NCBI RefSeq assembly: GCF_001308875.1
Contig: NZ_KQ465106.1
Coordinates: forward strand, 124,001 to 188,000
Source: Lysinibacillus sp. ZYM-1
GTDB taxonomy: Bacteria; Bacillota; Bacilli; Bacillales_A; Planococcaceae
Reading direction: 5' to 3'
Length of the DNA stretch: 64,000 bases
Numbering within the stretch: position 1 is the stretch's first letter; every line of letters begins with the position of its first letter. The notes under the pieces were generated by a model. That model was not told the origin of the DNA. It worked only from the letters and a program-made list of their open reading frames with translations, and searched no databases. A program made the translations under genes and the position numbers. Positions 1 to 8,229 of the stretch are shown here, in pieces.

Positions 1-120
1 TCACTTGGGGTAAAACCAGGAAGCGTAGTAGAAATTTCAGCGTATGGTCCAGATGTCGAAAAATTATTTCAAACAATAACGGACATCATGGTATCGAAAG
101 AGATAGGGGAAGAGTTTTAA
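1..120 (+). CDS. HPr-family phosphocarrier, C-terminal fragment
   Basis: Only the last 39 codons lie in the window, frame 1, ending in TAA. The stretch SLGVKPGSVVEISAYG followed by an amphipathic helix matches the end of HPr, the histidine phosphocarrier of the PTS: in B. subtilis HPr the same region begins SLGIAKGAEITISASG. The His15 and Ser46 sites would be upstream and cannot be checked, so Crh is not excluded. Its position next to an amino-sugar PTS operon suggests it is part of a local GlcNAc utilisation cluster; that is inference. Confidence 0.8.
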   Translation, partial: SLGVKPGSVVEISAYGPDVEKLFQTITDIMVSKEIGEEF

Positions 121-128
121 GGGTTCTA

Positions 129-154
129 GCAGTGGTTGTTTTTCAAGCCACTGC
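129..154 (+). terminator. Hairpin after the HPr gene
   Basis: GCAGTGG and CCACTGC form a 7-bp stem just after the HPr stop codon, extended inward by TTG/CAA around a T-rich loop. No T-run follows, so it may be a weak terminator or an mRNA-stabilising end. A second small inverted repeat (ATGAATC/GATTCAT) follows at about 158-180. Confidence 0.35.
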
Positions 155-224
155 AGATGAATCCCCATTAACAGATTCATAGCTATTTAATTATTAGAAT
201 ATTCAGATAAAAAGAGGTGGTTAT

Positions 225-1400
225 ATGGACATTCGCATCGTTTCGCCCAACGATTATGGGCAGGTCCATCAATTACGGGATTATTGTTTTCCAAATAAAT
301 ATACAGGGCCACGTAGAGAGGATTTTCACTATTGGATTGAGCATAGTACAACACTTGGTGCCTATGATACTAAAAAGGTAGTTGGGCAGCTATTAATCTT
401 ACCACTAAATATGACCATACATGGTATCCGCTATAAAATGGGTGGTATAGGATTTGTTGCTACGTATCCTGAGTATCGACAGCAGGGAATTATTAAAAGT
501 CTGATGATAGAAGCTCTACAAAATATGCGTGAAAATGGGCAAACCATTTCTATATTAGCGCCTTTTTCTGTGTCCTTCTATCGTCATTTCGGATGGGAGT
601 TGTTTTTCGAGAAGTTACATTACACAATACCGCAATCGATGTTCCCATCATTCGGGAAACAACTAGATGTCGTCAAACGGATGAGCTTCGAATGGCAAGA
701 CTCCGAGCTTTTTAAGAAGATTAAGGATTTTCATGATGCAATGGCTGTTTCTCAAAATGGTGGCATGGTACGTGATGACGCATGGTGGAAGAGAATTGAG
801 AGAAGGAGCCCTGATAGTCATTTTGCTGCTTATTTTAACAAGGATCACCTTGAGGGGTATATCCGTTATACGATTCAGCATAGTACGTTTGAAATTCAAG
901 ATTTTATGGTAGCAAATTATTCAGCAGAGCAAGCTATGTGGCGCTATATTACATCTCATGCAGCAAGTGTCAGTAGTATTACAGGGGTTACTTCTAACCA
1001 TGTTCCTTTCGGCTTTTTTTTCAAAGAGCCACAATTTAAAAAGGAAGTTATACAGGATGTGATGGTCAGAGTAGTAGATGTTTACGCCTTTATGCAGCAG
1101 TATCCATGGAAAGATATTCATGAAACATTGTATGTCCGTATTGAAGATAAATTCTGTCATTGGAATGAACATATCTATCAAATAAATAAAAGTGGTCATG
1201 TCTCAATAATTGAGACAAATTCGATCATTGACATGCATATGTTAACATTACCAATTACTCTTTTTTCTGCAATGATGGTTGGCTATCTGTCGGTTAAAGA
1301 TGCTGTCATTTATGCGAATCAACCTGTGGTGGAAAAGGTTATTCAGCAATGGCAATGGGCATTACCTACTGAAAAACCAGCATTTTATGAGTATTTTTAA
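225..1400 (+). CDS. Eis-like GNAT N-acetyltransferase
   Basis: A 391-residue protein with the two-part layout of the Eis family. An N-terminal GNAT domain carries an acetyl-CoA loop RQQGII at about residues 85-90 and the PFSVSFYRHFGW strand at about 113-124. The C-terminal region from about residue 290 resembles the SCP2-like fold, including a hydrophobic MLTLPITLFSAMMVGYL stretch. Such enzymes acetylate amines, sometimes aminoglycosides; the substrate here is unknown. The ATG follows AAAGAGGTGG. It stands alone between HPr and the PTS operon, transcribed in the same direction. Confidence 0.8.
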   Translation: MDIRIVSPNDYGQVHQLRDYCFPNKYTGPRREDFHYWIEHSTTLGAYDTKKVVGQLLILPLNMTIHGIRYKMGGIGFVATYPEYRQQGIIKSLMIEALQNMRENGQTISILAPFSVSFYRHFGWELFFEKLHYTIPQSMFPSFGKQLDVVKRMSFEWQDSELFKKIKDFHDAMAVSQNGGMVRDDAWWKRIERRSPDSHFAAYFNKDHLEGYIRYTIQHSTFEIQDFMVANYSAEQAMWRYITSHAASVSSITGVTSNHVPFGFFFKEPQFKKEVIQDVMVRVVDVYAFMQQYPWKDIHETLYVRIEDKFCHWNEHIYQINKSGHVSIIETNSIIDMHMLTLPITLFSAMMVGYLSVKDAVIYANQPVVEKVIQQWQWALPTEKPAFYEYF

Positions 1401-1443
1401 GGATTGGATAGTAAAGAAAATTAAAATTTTTTTGAATTCTTTT

Positions 1444-1458
1444 GTGGACTATACCAGT
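1444..1458. promoter_or_regulatory. NagR/DasR-type operator, copy 1
   Basis: On the minus strand this reads ACTGGTATAGTCCAC, differing at two positions from the DasR/NagR dre consensus ACTGGTCTAGACCAC. It abuts the candidate -35 of the PTS operon, a position suited to repression. Binding by a HutC-type GntR regulator is inferred; no regulator gene is in the window. Confidence 0.55.
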
Positions 1459-1486
1459 TAAGCGAAATCGTTTATTCTCCTATAAA
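1458..1486 (+). promoter_or_regulatory. Candidate sigma-A promoter of the PTS operon
   Basis: TTAAGC (1458-1463), 17 bp, TATAAA (1481-1486). The -35 is weak, as expected for a regulated promoter. It is flanked by operator copy 1 upstream, with the cre-like site and operator copy 2 downstream. Confidence 0.45.
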
Positions 1487-1503
1487 ATGTGACAGCCCAA
1501 TTT

Positions 1504-1517
1504 TGTAAACACTTTCA
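1504..1517. promoter_or_regulatory. cre-like site (CcpA)
   Basis: TGTAAACACTTTCA matches the cre consensus TGWAARCGYTWNCW at 13 of 14 positions. It lies about 17 bp beyond the candidate -10, where CcpA would block early elongation. An HPr gene lies just upstream. Confidence 0.55.
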
Positions 1518-1548
1518 TATGGAGAAAATTACTGTAAAAAATATATTG

Positions 1549-1560
1549 TGGTATATACCA
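1549..1560. promoter_or_regulatory. NagR/DasR-type operator, copy 2
   Basis: TGGTATATACCA is a perfect 12-bp palindrome containing the HutC-subfamily core GTnTAnAC and matching the dre core TGGTCTAGACCA at 10 of 12 positions. It lies in the leader of the PTS operon, about 100 bp from copy 1. Confidence 0.55.
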
Positions 1561-1626
1561 ATAGGTGCTATTCTCAGATTAAGTAAGCGATTACAAAGTT
1601 AAAAAATGTAAAAGGGAGTGTTTCAA

Positions 1627-1938
1627 ATGAAAAATATCATGTTAGTGTGTGTGGCAGGTATGAGTACTAGTTTATTAGTATCAAAGATGCAAAAAGCTGC
1701 ACAGGAGCAAAATATTGAGGCAGATATTTATGCTATTGCGGAAGGGGAGGTTGAAAAAGTACTAGCCACAAAAAAGGCTGATGTGCTGTTATTAGGTCCA
1801 CAAGTTCGCTACTTAAAGGGCTCATATGAAACAAAGTTTAAGGACATGAATTTTCCAATCGATGTTATTAATATGGCAGACTACGGCATGATGAATGGCG
1901 AAAAAGTTTTGCAGCAAGCACTACAACTAATAGGGTAA
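1627..1938 (+). CDS. PTS lactose/cellobiose-family EIIB
   Basis: A 103-residue cytosolic IIB that passes phosphate from IIA to sugar. The phosphocysteine is Cys8 in MLVCVAGMSTSLL, the usual N-terminal P-loop of this family. The ATG at 1627 is preferred over an in-frame GTG at 1618, because the latter lies inside the ribosome binding site AAAGGGAG. It is the first gene of a IIB-IIA-IIC-MupG-kinase operon with two operators and a cre-like site upstream. Sugar specificity cannot be read from IIB alone; the downstream hydrolase points to a phosphorylated amino-sugar disaccharide. Confidence 0.9.
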   Translation: MKNIMLVCVAGMSTSLLVSKMQKAAQEQNIEADIYAIAEGEVEKVLATKKADVLLLGPQVRYLKGSYETKFKDMNFPIDVINMADYGMMNGEKVLQQALQLIG

Positions 1939-1954
1939 AGGAGGCTTAAGGGGA

Positions 1955-2275
1955 ATGGAGGACACAGCATTAATGGAATCCATTATGGGGCTTATTGTTC
2001 ATAGTGGTAATACAAAAAGTGAATGCATGGAAGCCATACAGCTGGCAAAAAAGGGACAGATAGATGCAGCAAAGGAAAAAATTAAATTAGCGAATGAGGC
2101 ATTAATCGAAGCGCACCATTCTCAAACAGGTTTACTGTCACAAGAAGCAAGGGGAGAAAAAGTGGAAGTATCCATGTTATTAATTCATGCACAGGATCAT
2201 TTAATGAACGCTATTACATTTCGTGATTTAGCACAGGAAATGATTGAATTATATGAACGTATCAAAGGGGAGTAA
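1955..2275 (+). CDS. PTS lactose/cellobiose-family EIIA
   Basis: A 106-residue, all-helical, trimeric-type IIA. The phosphohistidine is His78 in LLIHAQDHLM, at the same position as in staphylococcal IIA-Lac, and the HHSQTGLL helix lies at about 54-61. AAAGGAGG begins right after the IIB stop codon and sits 8 nt before the ATG. It takes phosphate from HPr and gives it to the IIB encoded just upstream. Confidence 0.9.
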   Translation: MEDTALMESIMGLIVHSGNTKSECMEAIQLAKKGQIDAAKEKIKLANEALIEAHHSQTGLLSQEARGEKVEVSMLLIHAQDHLMNAITFRDLAQEMIELYERIKGE

Positions 2276-2321
2276 CATCAAATTTTGATGTCACAATAAA
2301 AAGCAAAGGGAGTGTATGAGA

Positions 2322-3650
2322 ATGTTCCGTTTTTTAGAAGAAAAATTTGTACCGGTTGCTGCTAGGGTTGGAAATCAGCGTCATTTAGTTGCTATTCGTG
2401 ACGGATTTATTACGATCATGCCTTTGACGATAGTTGGTTCACTGGCTGTACTTATTAACAATTTGCCTATTAAACTTTATCAAAATGCACTCGATGCCAT
2501 TTGGAAGCATGAGACATGGACACAGTTTGGAGGCAATGTTTGGGGCGCAACATTTGGAATCATCTCATTATTATTAGCCTTTTCTGTTGCTTATCATTTG
2601 ACGAAAAGCTATGACAAGGATGCATTATCCGGAGGGGTTATCGGTCTTGCCAGTTATATGACATTTGGTACGTTTGGGGAAGGTGGTTTATCAGGATTAA
2701 CGACAGGTACGGGAGGAATATTTGTTGCTCTCATTACTGCCCTTATTTCTGCTGAGCTGTTCGCACGGTTATCGGGTAACTCTAGACTATTAATTAAAAT
2801 GCCTGCTGGTGTGCCATCTGCTGTGTCAAAATCATTTGCTGCATTACTACCAGCAATCATTACGATTGGTTTATTTGCATTAGTTCGTACGATAATTTCT
2901 GCTGGCTTTGATATACCAGATATTATTGGATCGTTTTATTCATCGATTCAAGAGCCGTTTATGGGCTTAACAAATACATGGGTAGCTGGTCTTATTTTAG
3001 CTTTCATTCCTACATTTTTATGGTCATTTGGTATACATGGGGCGAATATTATCGAGCCATTTATGCAATCCATTAACTTGCAAGCAATTGACGCTAACGT
3101 CGCTGCTATTTCTGCTGGAAAAGTAGCACCTTATATTATAAACAAACCGTTCTTTGATGCATTTATTAATATGGGTGGTTCAGGTACAACGATTGCTTTA
3201 ATAATCGCCATATTCATTATTGCACGTAAAAACAAACAATATAATACAGTAGGAAAGCTTTCAGCTGCACCTGGATTATTTAATATTAATGAACCTTTAT
3301 TATTTGGTTTACCAATTGTTTTAAATCCAGTCTTATTCGTACCATTCATTTTAACACCTATGATCAATGTGACAATTGCATTCTTTGCAACAAAATGGGG
3401 GTTCGTGCCTGCAGCAACAATTGCGGTTCCATGGACGACACCACCGATTATTAATGGTTTCTTAGTAACACAATCTTGGCGTGGAGCTGTATTGAGTATC
3501 GTTTTAATTGTGGTAGCAATATGTATTTACTTGCCGTTCCTTTCCATGGCAAATCGCATGGCGAAGCAGAACGAGCAAAAAGCTGCTTTAGCGGTACAGA
3601 GTGAACAATCACCTGTAGCCCAATCAGAAGGGCAAAAAGTAGAAGTATAA
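2322..3650 (+). CDS. PTS lactose/cellobiose-family EIIC permease
   Basis: A 442-residue polytopic membrane permease with about ten hydrophobic segments, typical length for the family. Recognisable parts are the N-terminal RDGFITIMPLTIVGS, the central SFGIHGANI loop and the NINEPLLFGLPIVLNP motif, the sugar-binding and gating region. The second ATG (2322) has the better spacing to AAAGGGAG; the ATG at 2316 is only a few bases from it. The C-terminal tail is charged and glutamine rich. It probably imports an amino-sugar disaccharide as its 6-phosphate (inference from neighbours). Confidence 0.9.
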   Translation: MFRFLEEKFVPVAARVGNQRHLVAIRDGFITIMPLTIVGSLAVLINNLPIKLYQNALDAIWKHETWTQFGGNVWGATFGIISLLLAFSVAYHLTKSYDKDALSGGVIGLASYMTFGTFGEGGLSGLTTGTGGIFVALITALISAELFARLSGNSRLLIKMPAGVPSAVSKSFAALLPAIITIGLFALVRTIISAGFDIPDIIGSFYSSIQEPFMGLTNTWVAGLILAFIPTFLWSFGIHGANIIEPFMQSINLQAIDANVAAISAGKVAPYIINKPFFDAFINMGGSGTTIALIIAIFIIARKNKQYNTVGKLSAAPGLFNINEPLLFGLPIVLNPVLFVPFILTPMINVTIAFFATKWGFVPAATIAVPWTTPPIINGFLVTQSWRGAVLSIVLIVVAICIYLPFLSMANRMAKQNEQKAALAVQSEQSPVAQSEGQKVEV

Positions 3651-3674
3651 GCGTTTACTAACGGAGGGTTCGAA

Positions 3675-4757
3675 GTGAAAAGATTAGGAATTTCGCTATA
3701 TCCGCAGCATAGTACACTAGAAGAAATGAAGCGTTATGTTCAGCTAGCTCATGACAACGGCTTTGATCGTATTTTTACATGTCTGATGTCATTAAAGCAG
3801 GAAGAGGAACGGCAAAAATTACAGCAAATAAACCAATTTGCACAGCAATTGGGCTTTGACATTTCTGCAGATATAGCCCCAGCTGTTTTTCAAGAGCTAA
3901 ATTTAACCTATAGAGACATAGGGTACTTGAAGGAACATTATCATTTGGCAGCATTACGTTTAGACATGGGATTCTCAGGTCAGGAAGAAGCATGGATGTC
4001 ACTTGATGCAAGTAATCTGAAAATAGAATTAAATATTAGTAATGGTACAAAATATGTAGACAACATTTTATCTTACCATCCGAATAAAGAGAACATTATC
4101 GGCTGTCATAATTTTTATCCAAGACGCTTTACGGGTTTATCTCGTCAGCATTTTTTACAAACCTCTCATCAGTTTAAAGCAAACAATATTCGGACGGCTG
4201 CGATGATTTCCTCTCAGAATGGTAAATTCGGGCCATGGGAAGAAACGGAGCATGGATTACCTACATTGGAGGAACACCGCCACCTCCCAATTACTGTTCA
4301 GGCAAAAGATTTATGGCATACAGGGTTAATCGATGACTGTATCATCGGCAATATGTATGCATCTGAGGATGAAATACGTGCATTAGGTCAATTATGCCGC
4401 AATAAGCTTGAGTTAAAACTTGTTCAGTCAACAGACACGAGTATTTTAGAAGAAACCATCCTTTATAAAGAACCACATTTTAATCGTGGAGATGTATCTG
4501 AATACGTAATTCGTAGTACCCAATCTCGAGTGAAATATAAAAATGGGGATTTTCCAGTTCATGATACACGTCCATTAAAAGTTGGAGATGTCACAATAGA
4601 TAATAATTTGGATGTACGTTATAAGGGTGAGCTACAAATCGTACTAAAGGAAATTCCGAATGCTGGGTCTAGTAATGTTGTCGCAAGTGTTGCTGAAGAA
4701 GAACAGTTTTTACTAGCGCACATTCAACCGTGGTCATCATTTGGTTTTACGAAATGA
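3675..4757 (+). CDS. MupG-like (DUF871) 6-phospho-glycoside hydrolase
   Basis: A 360-residue protein of the DUF871 family, now named after MupG, the S. aureus 6-phospho-N-acetylmuramidase that splits MurNAc-6P-GlcNAc. The start MKRLGISLYPQHS leads into a TIM-barrel-like N-terminal domain (to about residue 240), with CHNFYPRRFTGLS near 145 as a family landmark. A smaller C-terminal cyclophilin-like domain follows. GTG start after GGAGGG. Between a IIC permease and a GlcNAc-type kinase it would cleave the imported phosphodisaccharide, the kinase recycling the free sugar. Exact substrate unproven; no murQ is visible. Confidence 0.8.
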   Translation: MKRLGISLYPQHSTLEEMKRYVQLAHDNGFDRIFTCLMSLKQEEERQKLQQINQFAQQLGFDISADIAPAVFQELNLTYRDIGYLKEHYHLAALRLDMGFSGQEEAWMSLDASNLKIELNISNGTKYVDNILSYHPNKENIIGCHNFYPRRFTGLSRQHFLQTSHQFKANNIRTAAMISSQNGKFGPWEETEHGLPTLEEHRHLPITVQAKDLWHTGLIDDCIIGNMYASEDEIRALGQLCRNKLELKLVQSTDTSILEETILYKEPHFNRGDVSEYVIRSTQSRVKYKNGDFPVHDTRPLKVGDVTIDNNLDVRYKGELQIVLKEIPNAGSSNVVASVAEEEQFLLAHIQPWSSFGFTK

Positions 4758-4820
4758 AAATAAGGGAGAAAGGGATTGAGCTATCAATCTCTTTTTCTTT
4801 ATGAGAAAGGAAATGATGTT

Positions 4821-5789
4821 ATGTATGTATTAGCCATTGATGGAGGTGGCACAAAAACGACGGCGGTTATTTGTGATGAAAAAGGCCAATGTTTTGCCCA
4901 AATAGAAACGACTCGCAGTAACCCTACAGCCATGGATCAACCCTATTTCGAAGCCACAATCCATTCAATCATGCAAAGTTTGCAGCAACAAAATCCTCAA
5001 TTAGTGGCAGAAGTTACTAGCTGCTTTGCGGGTATGGCGGGCGTCAAAGAGCTTCGAGCAGAGGGCATTGTGGAAGCTATCTTACGTCAATATGTATGTA
5101 GCTCAGCAACTATTACGGTGGACAATGATGCGTTAATCGCTCTTTATGCGGGTACACTTGGAAAGGCAGGTATAGTTCAAATCGCCGGAACAGGTGCCAT
5201 TACGATGGGGTATGATGAGCAGCAACGTTTTTATCGAGTAGGTGGCTGGGGTTATCTTTTTGATGATGAGGGGAGTGGCTATGATTTAGGTGTTCAGTTA
5301 CTAAAAGCTGTGTTTCAAAGTTATGATGGTAGAGCTTCTGCTACTGTATTAACAGAAGCTGTGCTGAAACATTTTTCTGTGGATTATGTGCCGCAATTAA
5401 TCGCATGTGTTTATGGAGAAGAGCATCCACGCACAGTTATAGCACCACTCAGTACATATATTTTTGAAGCGGCTGATAATGGTGATCTTATAGCTAAGCG
5501 AATCGTTGAAGATGCTTGTCAAAACTATTATAGGGCGATTAAAGCATGCTATTCTCATATGGAATGGACGCAAGAAGAAGTGCTTGTCGTCTTATGTGGA
5601 GGCGTGTTTACGAACGAAAATTATTTTGTACCAAGACTTCAAGCTATGGCAATGGAGGAGACACTGCCATTCCGTTTTAAGACCCCAGATTTACCTCCAA
5701 TAGGTGGGGCTGTCATTGCAGCCCTTCAACAAATAAATGTCCAGTTTTACAGTTCTTTTGTAGAGACCTTTCAAAAAAATTATGTATAA
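4821..5789 (+). CDS. BadF/BadG-family N-acetylglucosamine kinase-like
   Basis: A 322-residue ASKHA-fold kinase. It has a phosphate-1 loop AIDGGGTKTTAV at residues 5-16, a likely catalytic Asp103 in TVDNDALIALYAG, and a phosphate-2 loop IVQIAGTGA near 118-126. The ATG at 4821 follows AGAAAGG; a TTG reading begins upstream at 4776 but lacks a good ribosome binding site. Related proteins phosphorylate GlcNAc or MurNAc. It is last in the PTS-MupG operon, where a free amino sugar released by the hydrolase would need phosphorylation. Confidence 0.8.
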   Translation: MYVLAIDGGGTKTTAVICDEKGQCFAQIETTRSNPTAMDQPYFEATIHSIMQSLQQQNPQLVAEVTSCFAGMAGVKELRAEGIVEAILRQYVCSSATITVDNDALIALYAGTLGKAGIVQIAGTGAITMGYDEQQRFYRVGGWGYLFDDEGSGYDLGVQLLKAVFQSYDGRASATVLTEAVLKHFSVDYVPQLIACVYGEEHPRTVIAPLSTYIFEAADNGDLIAKRIVEDACQNYYRAIKACYSHMEWTQEEVLVVLCGGVFTNENYFVPRLQAMAMEETLPFRFKTPDLPPIGGAVIAALQQINVQFYSSFVETFQKNYV

Positions 5790-5799
5790 TGAAGCACAG

Positions 5800-5835
5800 A
5801 GCAATTGAATGAATTCAATTGCTTTATTTTTTTCT
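5800..5835 (+). terminator. Terminator of the PTS operon
   Basis: AGCAATTGAAT and ATTCAATTGCT form a perfect 11-bp stem around a 2-base centre, followed by TTATTTTTTT. It ends the amino-sugar operon. Confidence 0.85.
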
Positions 5836-5945
5836 TTATAATTTTCACTTGATGAATAACATGATAAAATGTAAGATAGATTTTGATTTTATCTTAGTAT
5901 ATAACTAGGTTTACTAATAAAATTTCATAGATGGAGAGTGTCAGG

Positions 5946-6707
5946 ATGTTACATCAATTTTCACGTAACGAGCTCGCTATAGGAACAGAGGGTCTCGAAA
6001 AATTAAAAAATACAACGGTTGCTATTCTTGGAGTAGGTGGCGTTGGATCTTTTGCAGCTGAAGCGTGTGCACGAAGTGGTATCGGCCGTATTATATTAGT
6101 CGATAAGGATAATGTAGATATTACAAATGTGAACAGACAATTAGTAGCGTATCTATCTACAGTTGGCCAATCTAAATCAGCTATCATGAAAGAACGCATT
6201 GCAGATATTAACCCTGCATGTGAAGTCATTGATATGCATATGTTTTATACGGAAGAAACTTATGAAGAATTTTTCGCGCAAGGCATTGATTATGTCATCG
6301 ATGCAAGTGATACAGTAATGTATAAAATTCATATTATGAAAGAATGCTTAAAGCGTAATATTCCTATTATTTCAAGTATGGGTGCAGCGAATAAAATGGA
6401 CCCTACGCGCTTCCAAATTGCGGATATTTCAAAAACCCATACAGATCCATTAGCTAAAGTTATTCGTACGAAATTACGTAAAGAAGGAATTCATAAAGGT
6501 GTGACCGTTGTATTTTCAGATGAAAGTCCAATTGTCGTACGTCCAGATGTCGTTGAACATGTAGGGAAACCTGATGCTGCTATCCGCAAAGCGAAGATGC
6601 CACCTTCTTCCAATGCTTTTGTGCCATCAGTAGCTGGTTTAATTGCTGCTAGTTGGGTAGTTAATACAATCTTAAAAGATGTGAAAATAACACGAGTACA
6701 AGGTTAA
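5946..6707 (+). CDS. tcdA: tRNA threonylcarbamoyladenosine dehydratase
   Basis: A 253-residue ThiF/MoeB-type enzyme of the TcdA (CsdL/YrvM) family that converts t6A37 of tRNA to its cyclic form, using ATP. It begins MLHQFSRNELAIG, nearly identical to B. subtilis YrvM. The nucleotide-binding loop GVGGVGSFAAEA is at about 29-40, and DKDNVDITNVNRQ follows. The ATG at 5946 sits 7 nt after GGAGAG; an upstream ATG at 5931 overlaps this site. In B. subtilis the gene also lies a short way upstream of the rarA-cymR-iscS-mnmA group. Confidence 0.93.
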   Translation: MLHQFSRNELAIGTEGLEKLKNTTVAILGVGGVGSFAAEACARSGIGRIILVDKDNVDITNVNRQLVAYLSTVGQSKSAIMKERIADINPACEVIDMHMFYTEETYEEFFAQGIDYVIDASDTVMYKIHIMKECLKRNIPIISSMGAANKMDPTRFQIADISKTHTDPLAKVIRTKLRKEGIHKGVTVVFSDESPIVVRPDVVEHVGKPDAAIRKAKMPPSSNAFVPSVAGLIAASWVVNTILKDVKITRVQG

Positions 6708-6752
6708 TAGCCTAGATGGTTTTCAAAAAACAGCATAATTGATCATTTTCAT

Positions 6753-6797
6753 AGAAGTAGCTACCTTAATTGTTTTAGAGGTGGCTACTTTTTCTAT
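6753..6797 (+). terminator. Terminator after tcdA
   Basis: AGTAGCTACC pairs with GGTGGCTACT (one G-T pair), extended by A/T pairs and followed by TTTTT. The loop is about 14 bases. Confidence 0.75.
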
Positions 6798-6835
6798 GTT
6801 ACAATTAGACCGTTGAAAAAAGGAGGCATATACAG

Positions 6836-7222
6836 ATGGAAAAAATTTATCAAATGGAGTATAGAGGCTTAAATCTTTTCGATGAAATAGGCACTGTTGA
6901 GTTAGCTATAGATGAAGAAAAGCAAACGATACATATTTTTGATGTTGGACAGGTTGTAAGCCCCATTTTTAATTTTGATGTATCTGCCTATGAATTGTCA
7001 GATGGCTTTTATAAAATGGCCGATGTATTGCGTCATAAGAGAATATTAACGAATCAACAAGCTGCTAGTGACTTAACATTAAGTGAATGGCTCATTAAAA
7101 ACAATGCTTATTTTTATATACCGAATAAACGTATTAAAAAATATGTCAAGGGAAGTATTGTTGAAATTGTTGATCAAACAAAGGAATTAGCGTTATTTGA
7201 TGAATATGTACAAAGGGTATAA
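6836..7222 (+). CDS. Hypothetical protein, 128 aa
   Basis: Not recognised. The ATG is preceded by AAAAAAGGAGGCATATACAG, a strong ribosome binding site. The product is soluble, with alternating beta-type hydrophobics in the first half (YQMEYRGLNLFDEIGTVELAI), a helical middle (SDGFYKMADVLRHKRI) and a charged C-terminus. No signal peptide, cysteine or metal motif. It is the first of three unrecognised genes in a row between tcdA and rarA, but the spacing (211 nt to the next) argues for separate transcription. Confidence 0.65.
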   Translation: MEKIYQMEYRGLNLFDEIGTVELAIDEEKQTIHIFDVGQVVSPIFNFDVSAYELSDGFYKMADVLRHKRILTNQQAASDLTLSEWLIKNNAYFYIPNKRIKKYVKGSIVEIVDQTKELALFDEYVQRV

Positions 7223-7433
7223 TTTTACCAAAATAGTTCCTCTTATGTGCATAAAATGCTATTAATTCACGAAATTGTCTTATTTTTTTCATGTCCTCAC
7301 TACTCCAATTGGTTTATTGCTATAATTTGAATAATTCCAATAGATAATCGATCAGTTTGTTTGGGATGCTTTGAGCTAATCAAAAAATAGCCATGAAGTG
7401 AAATCAACAAATGACAAATGGGAGAGTGGGAAA

Positions 7434-7952
7434 ATGGAAATTCAAATTATTCGTGATCATTTAGATATTGTCAAACTTCAAGAGAAAATGAATGCCATTG
7501 TATTTGATTACTTAGACACTTCTGATAATTATCCGAAAGCGATGCGAGAATTAAATCCTTTATATACACAAGTGACAACTTTTTATAAGGAATATCTCGA
7601 TAATCGAGCAGGGGAGATTCCAAGTGCAAATACTTATTGGCATTTGTTTATAGACTGTAGTGCCAAGTTGTGTTATTTTTTAGCTGCTTCAATGTATTAT
7701 TCATCCAATGCTTTGCAAAAGACGCCTGAAAAAGTTGAGAAGTTATTAAATATAGCGGCCTCTTCTTTGCCTAGTATTGAACAAGAAGAAAATGAGCAAT
7801 TGTTAACAGATATATTTGCCCTCATGACTGAAGTTGTAGAGGATAAAGAAAAAGTGACTACATTGCGTAATGATGTGCTTGTACAAAAAGGTGATGTGAA
7901 GCAATGTCTTCAACAGTTTAAATTATTTGTTGATCATGAACTGATTGTCTAG
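7434..7952 (+). CDS. Hypothetical helical protein, 172 aa
   Basis: Not recognised. Mostly helical by composition, with a hydrophobic aromatic stretch CSAKLCYFLAASMYYSS near residues 76-92, which may be a buried helix rather than a true membrane span. It is acidic, with many Glu/Asp in the second half. The ATG at 7434 follows GGGAGAGTGGG; a GTG 36 nt upstream in frame has no ribosome binding site. A TATAAT at about 7320 in the 211-nt gap upstream may be its -10; nothing else was seen in that gap. Confidence 0.65.
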   Translation: MEIQIIRDHLDIVKLQEKMNAIVFDYLDTSDNYPKAMRELNPLYTQVTTFYKEYLDNRAGEIPSANTYWHLFIDCSAKLCYFLAASMYYSSNALQKTPEKVEKLLNIAASSLPSIEQEENEQLLTDIFALMTEVVEDKEKVTTLRNDVLVQKGDVKQCLQQFKLFVDHELIV

Positions 7953-7991
7953 ACAATTTTAGGCACTCTATTTTCAGAAAATAGACTATAC

Positions 7992-8034
7992 AACAAGAAT
8001 CTACGTGACTTCTGTAGTTATTTCTTGTTTTTCT
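7992..8034 (+). terminator. Terminator-like hairpin
   Basis: AACAAGAA (7992-7999) pairs with TTCTTGTT (8022-8029), with an inner CTAC/GTAG pair, followed by TTTCT. A second small repeat CTATTTTC/GAAAATAG sits just upstream. The remaining 195 bases to the next gene hold nothing recognisable. Confidence 0.6.
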
Positions 8035-8229
8035 ACAATGTTTGGTGTTAGAAAAACAGATTTTACTTGCCTATTTAAGTCTCGTGGGTTCTTTTTTATA
8101 TTTAGAAAGTAAAAGGTACATATTCTTAAAAGGTATTTCTTCTTTTTTGTCGAATTATAGTTAAAAACAGGTAATTGTTGTGTACACTATATTTGACACT
8201 GTAAGTACAGGTTGAAAGGGGGCTAGGCA

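Noticed and set aside
5790-5945. 6S RNA gene upstream of tcdA, as in B. subtilis
   Set aside because: The gap is too short and holds a terminator and ribosome binding site but no long rod-like inverted structure.
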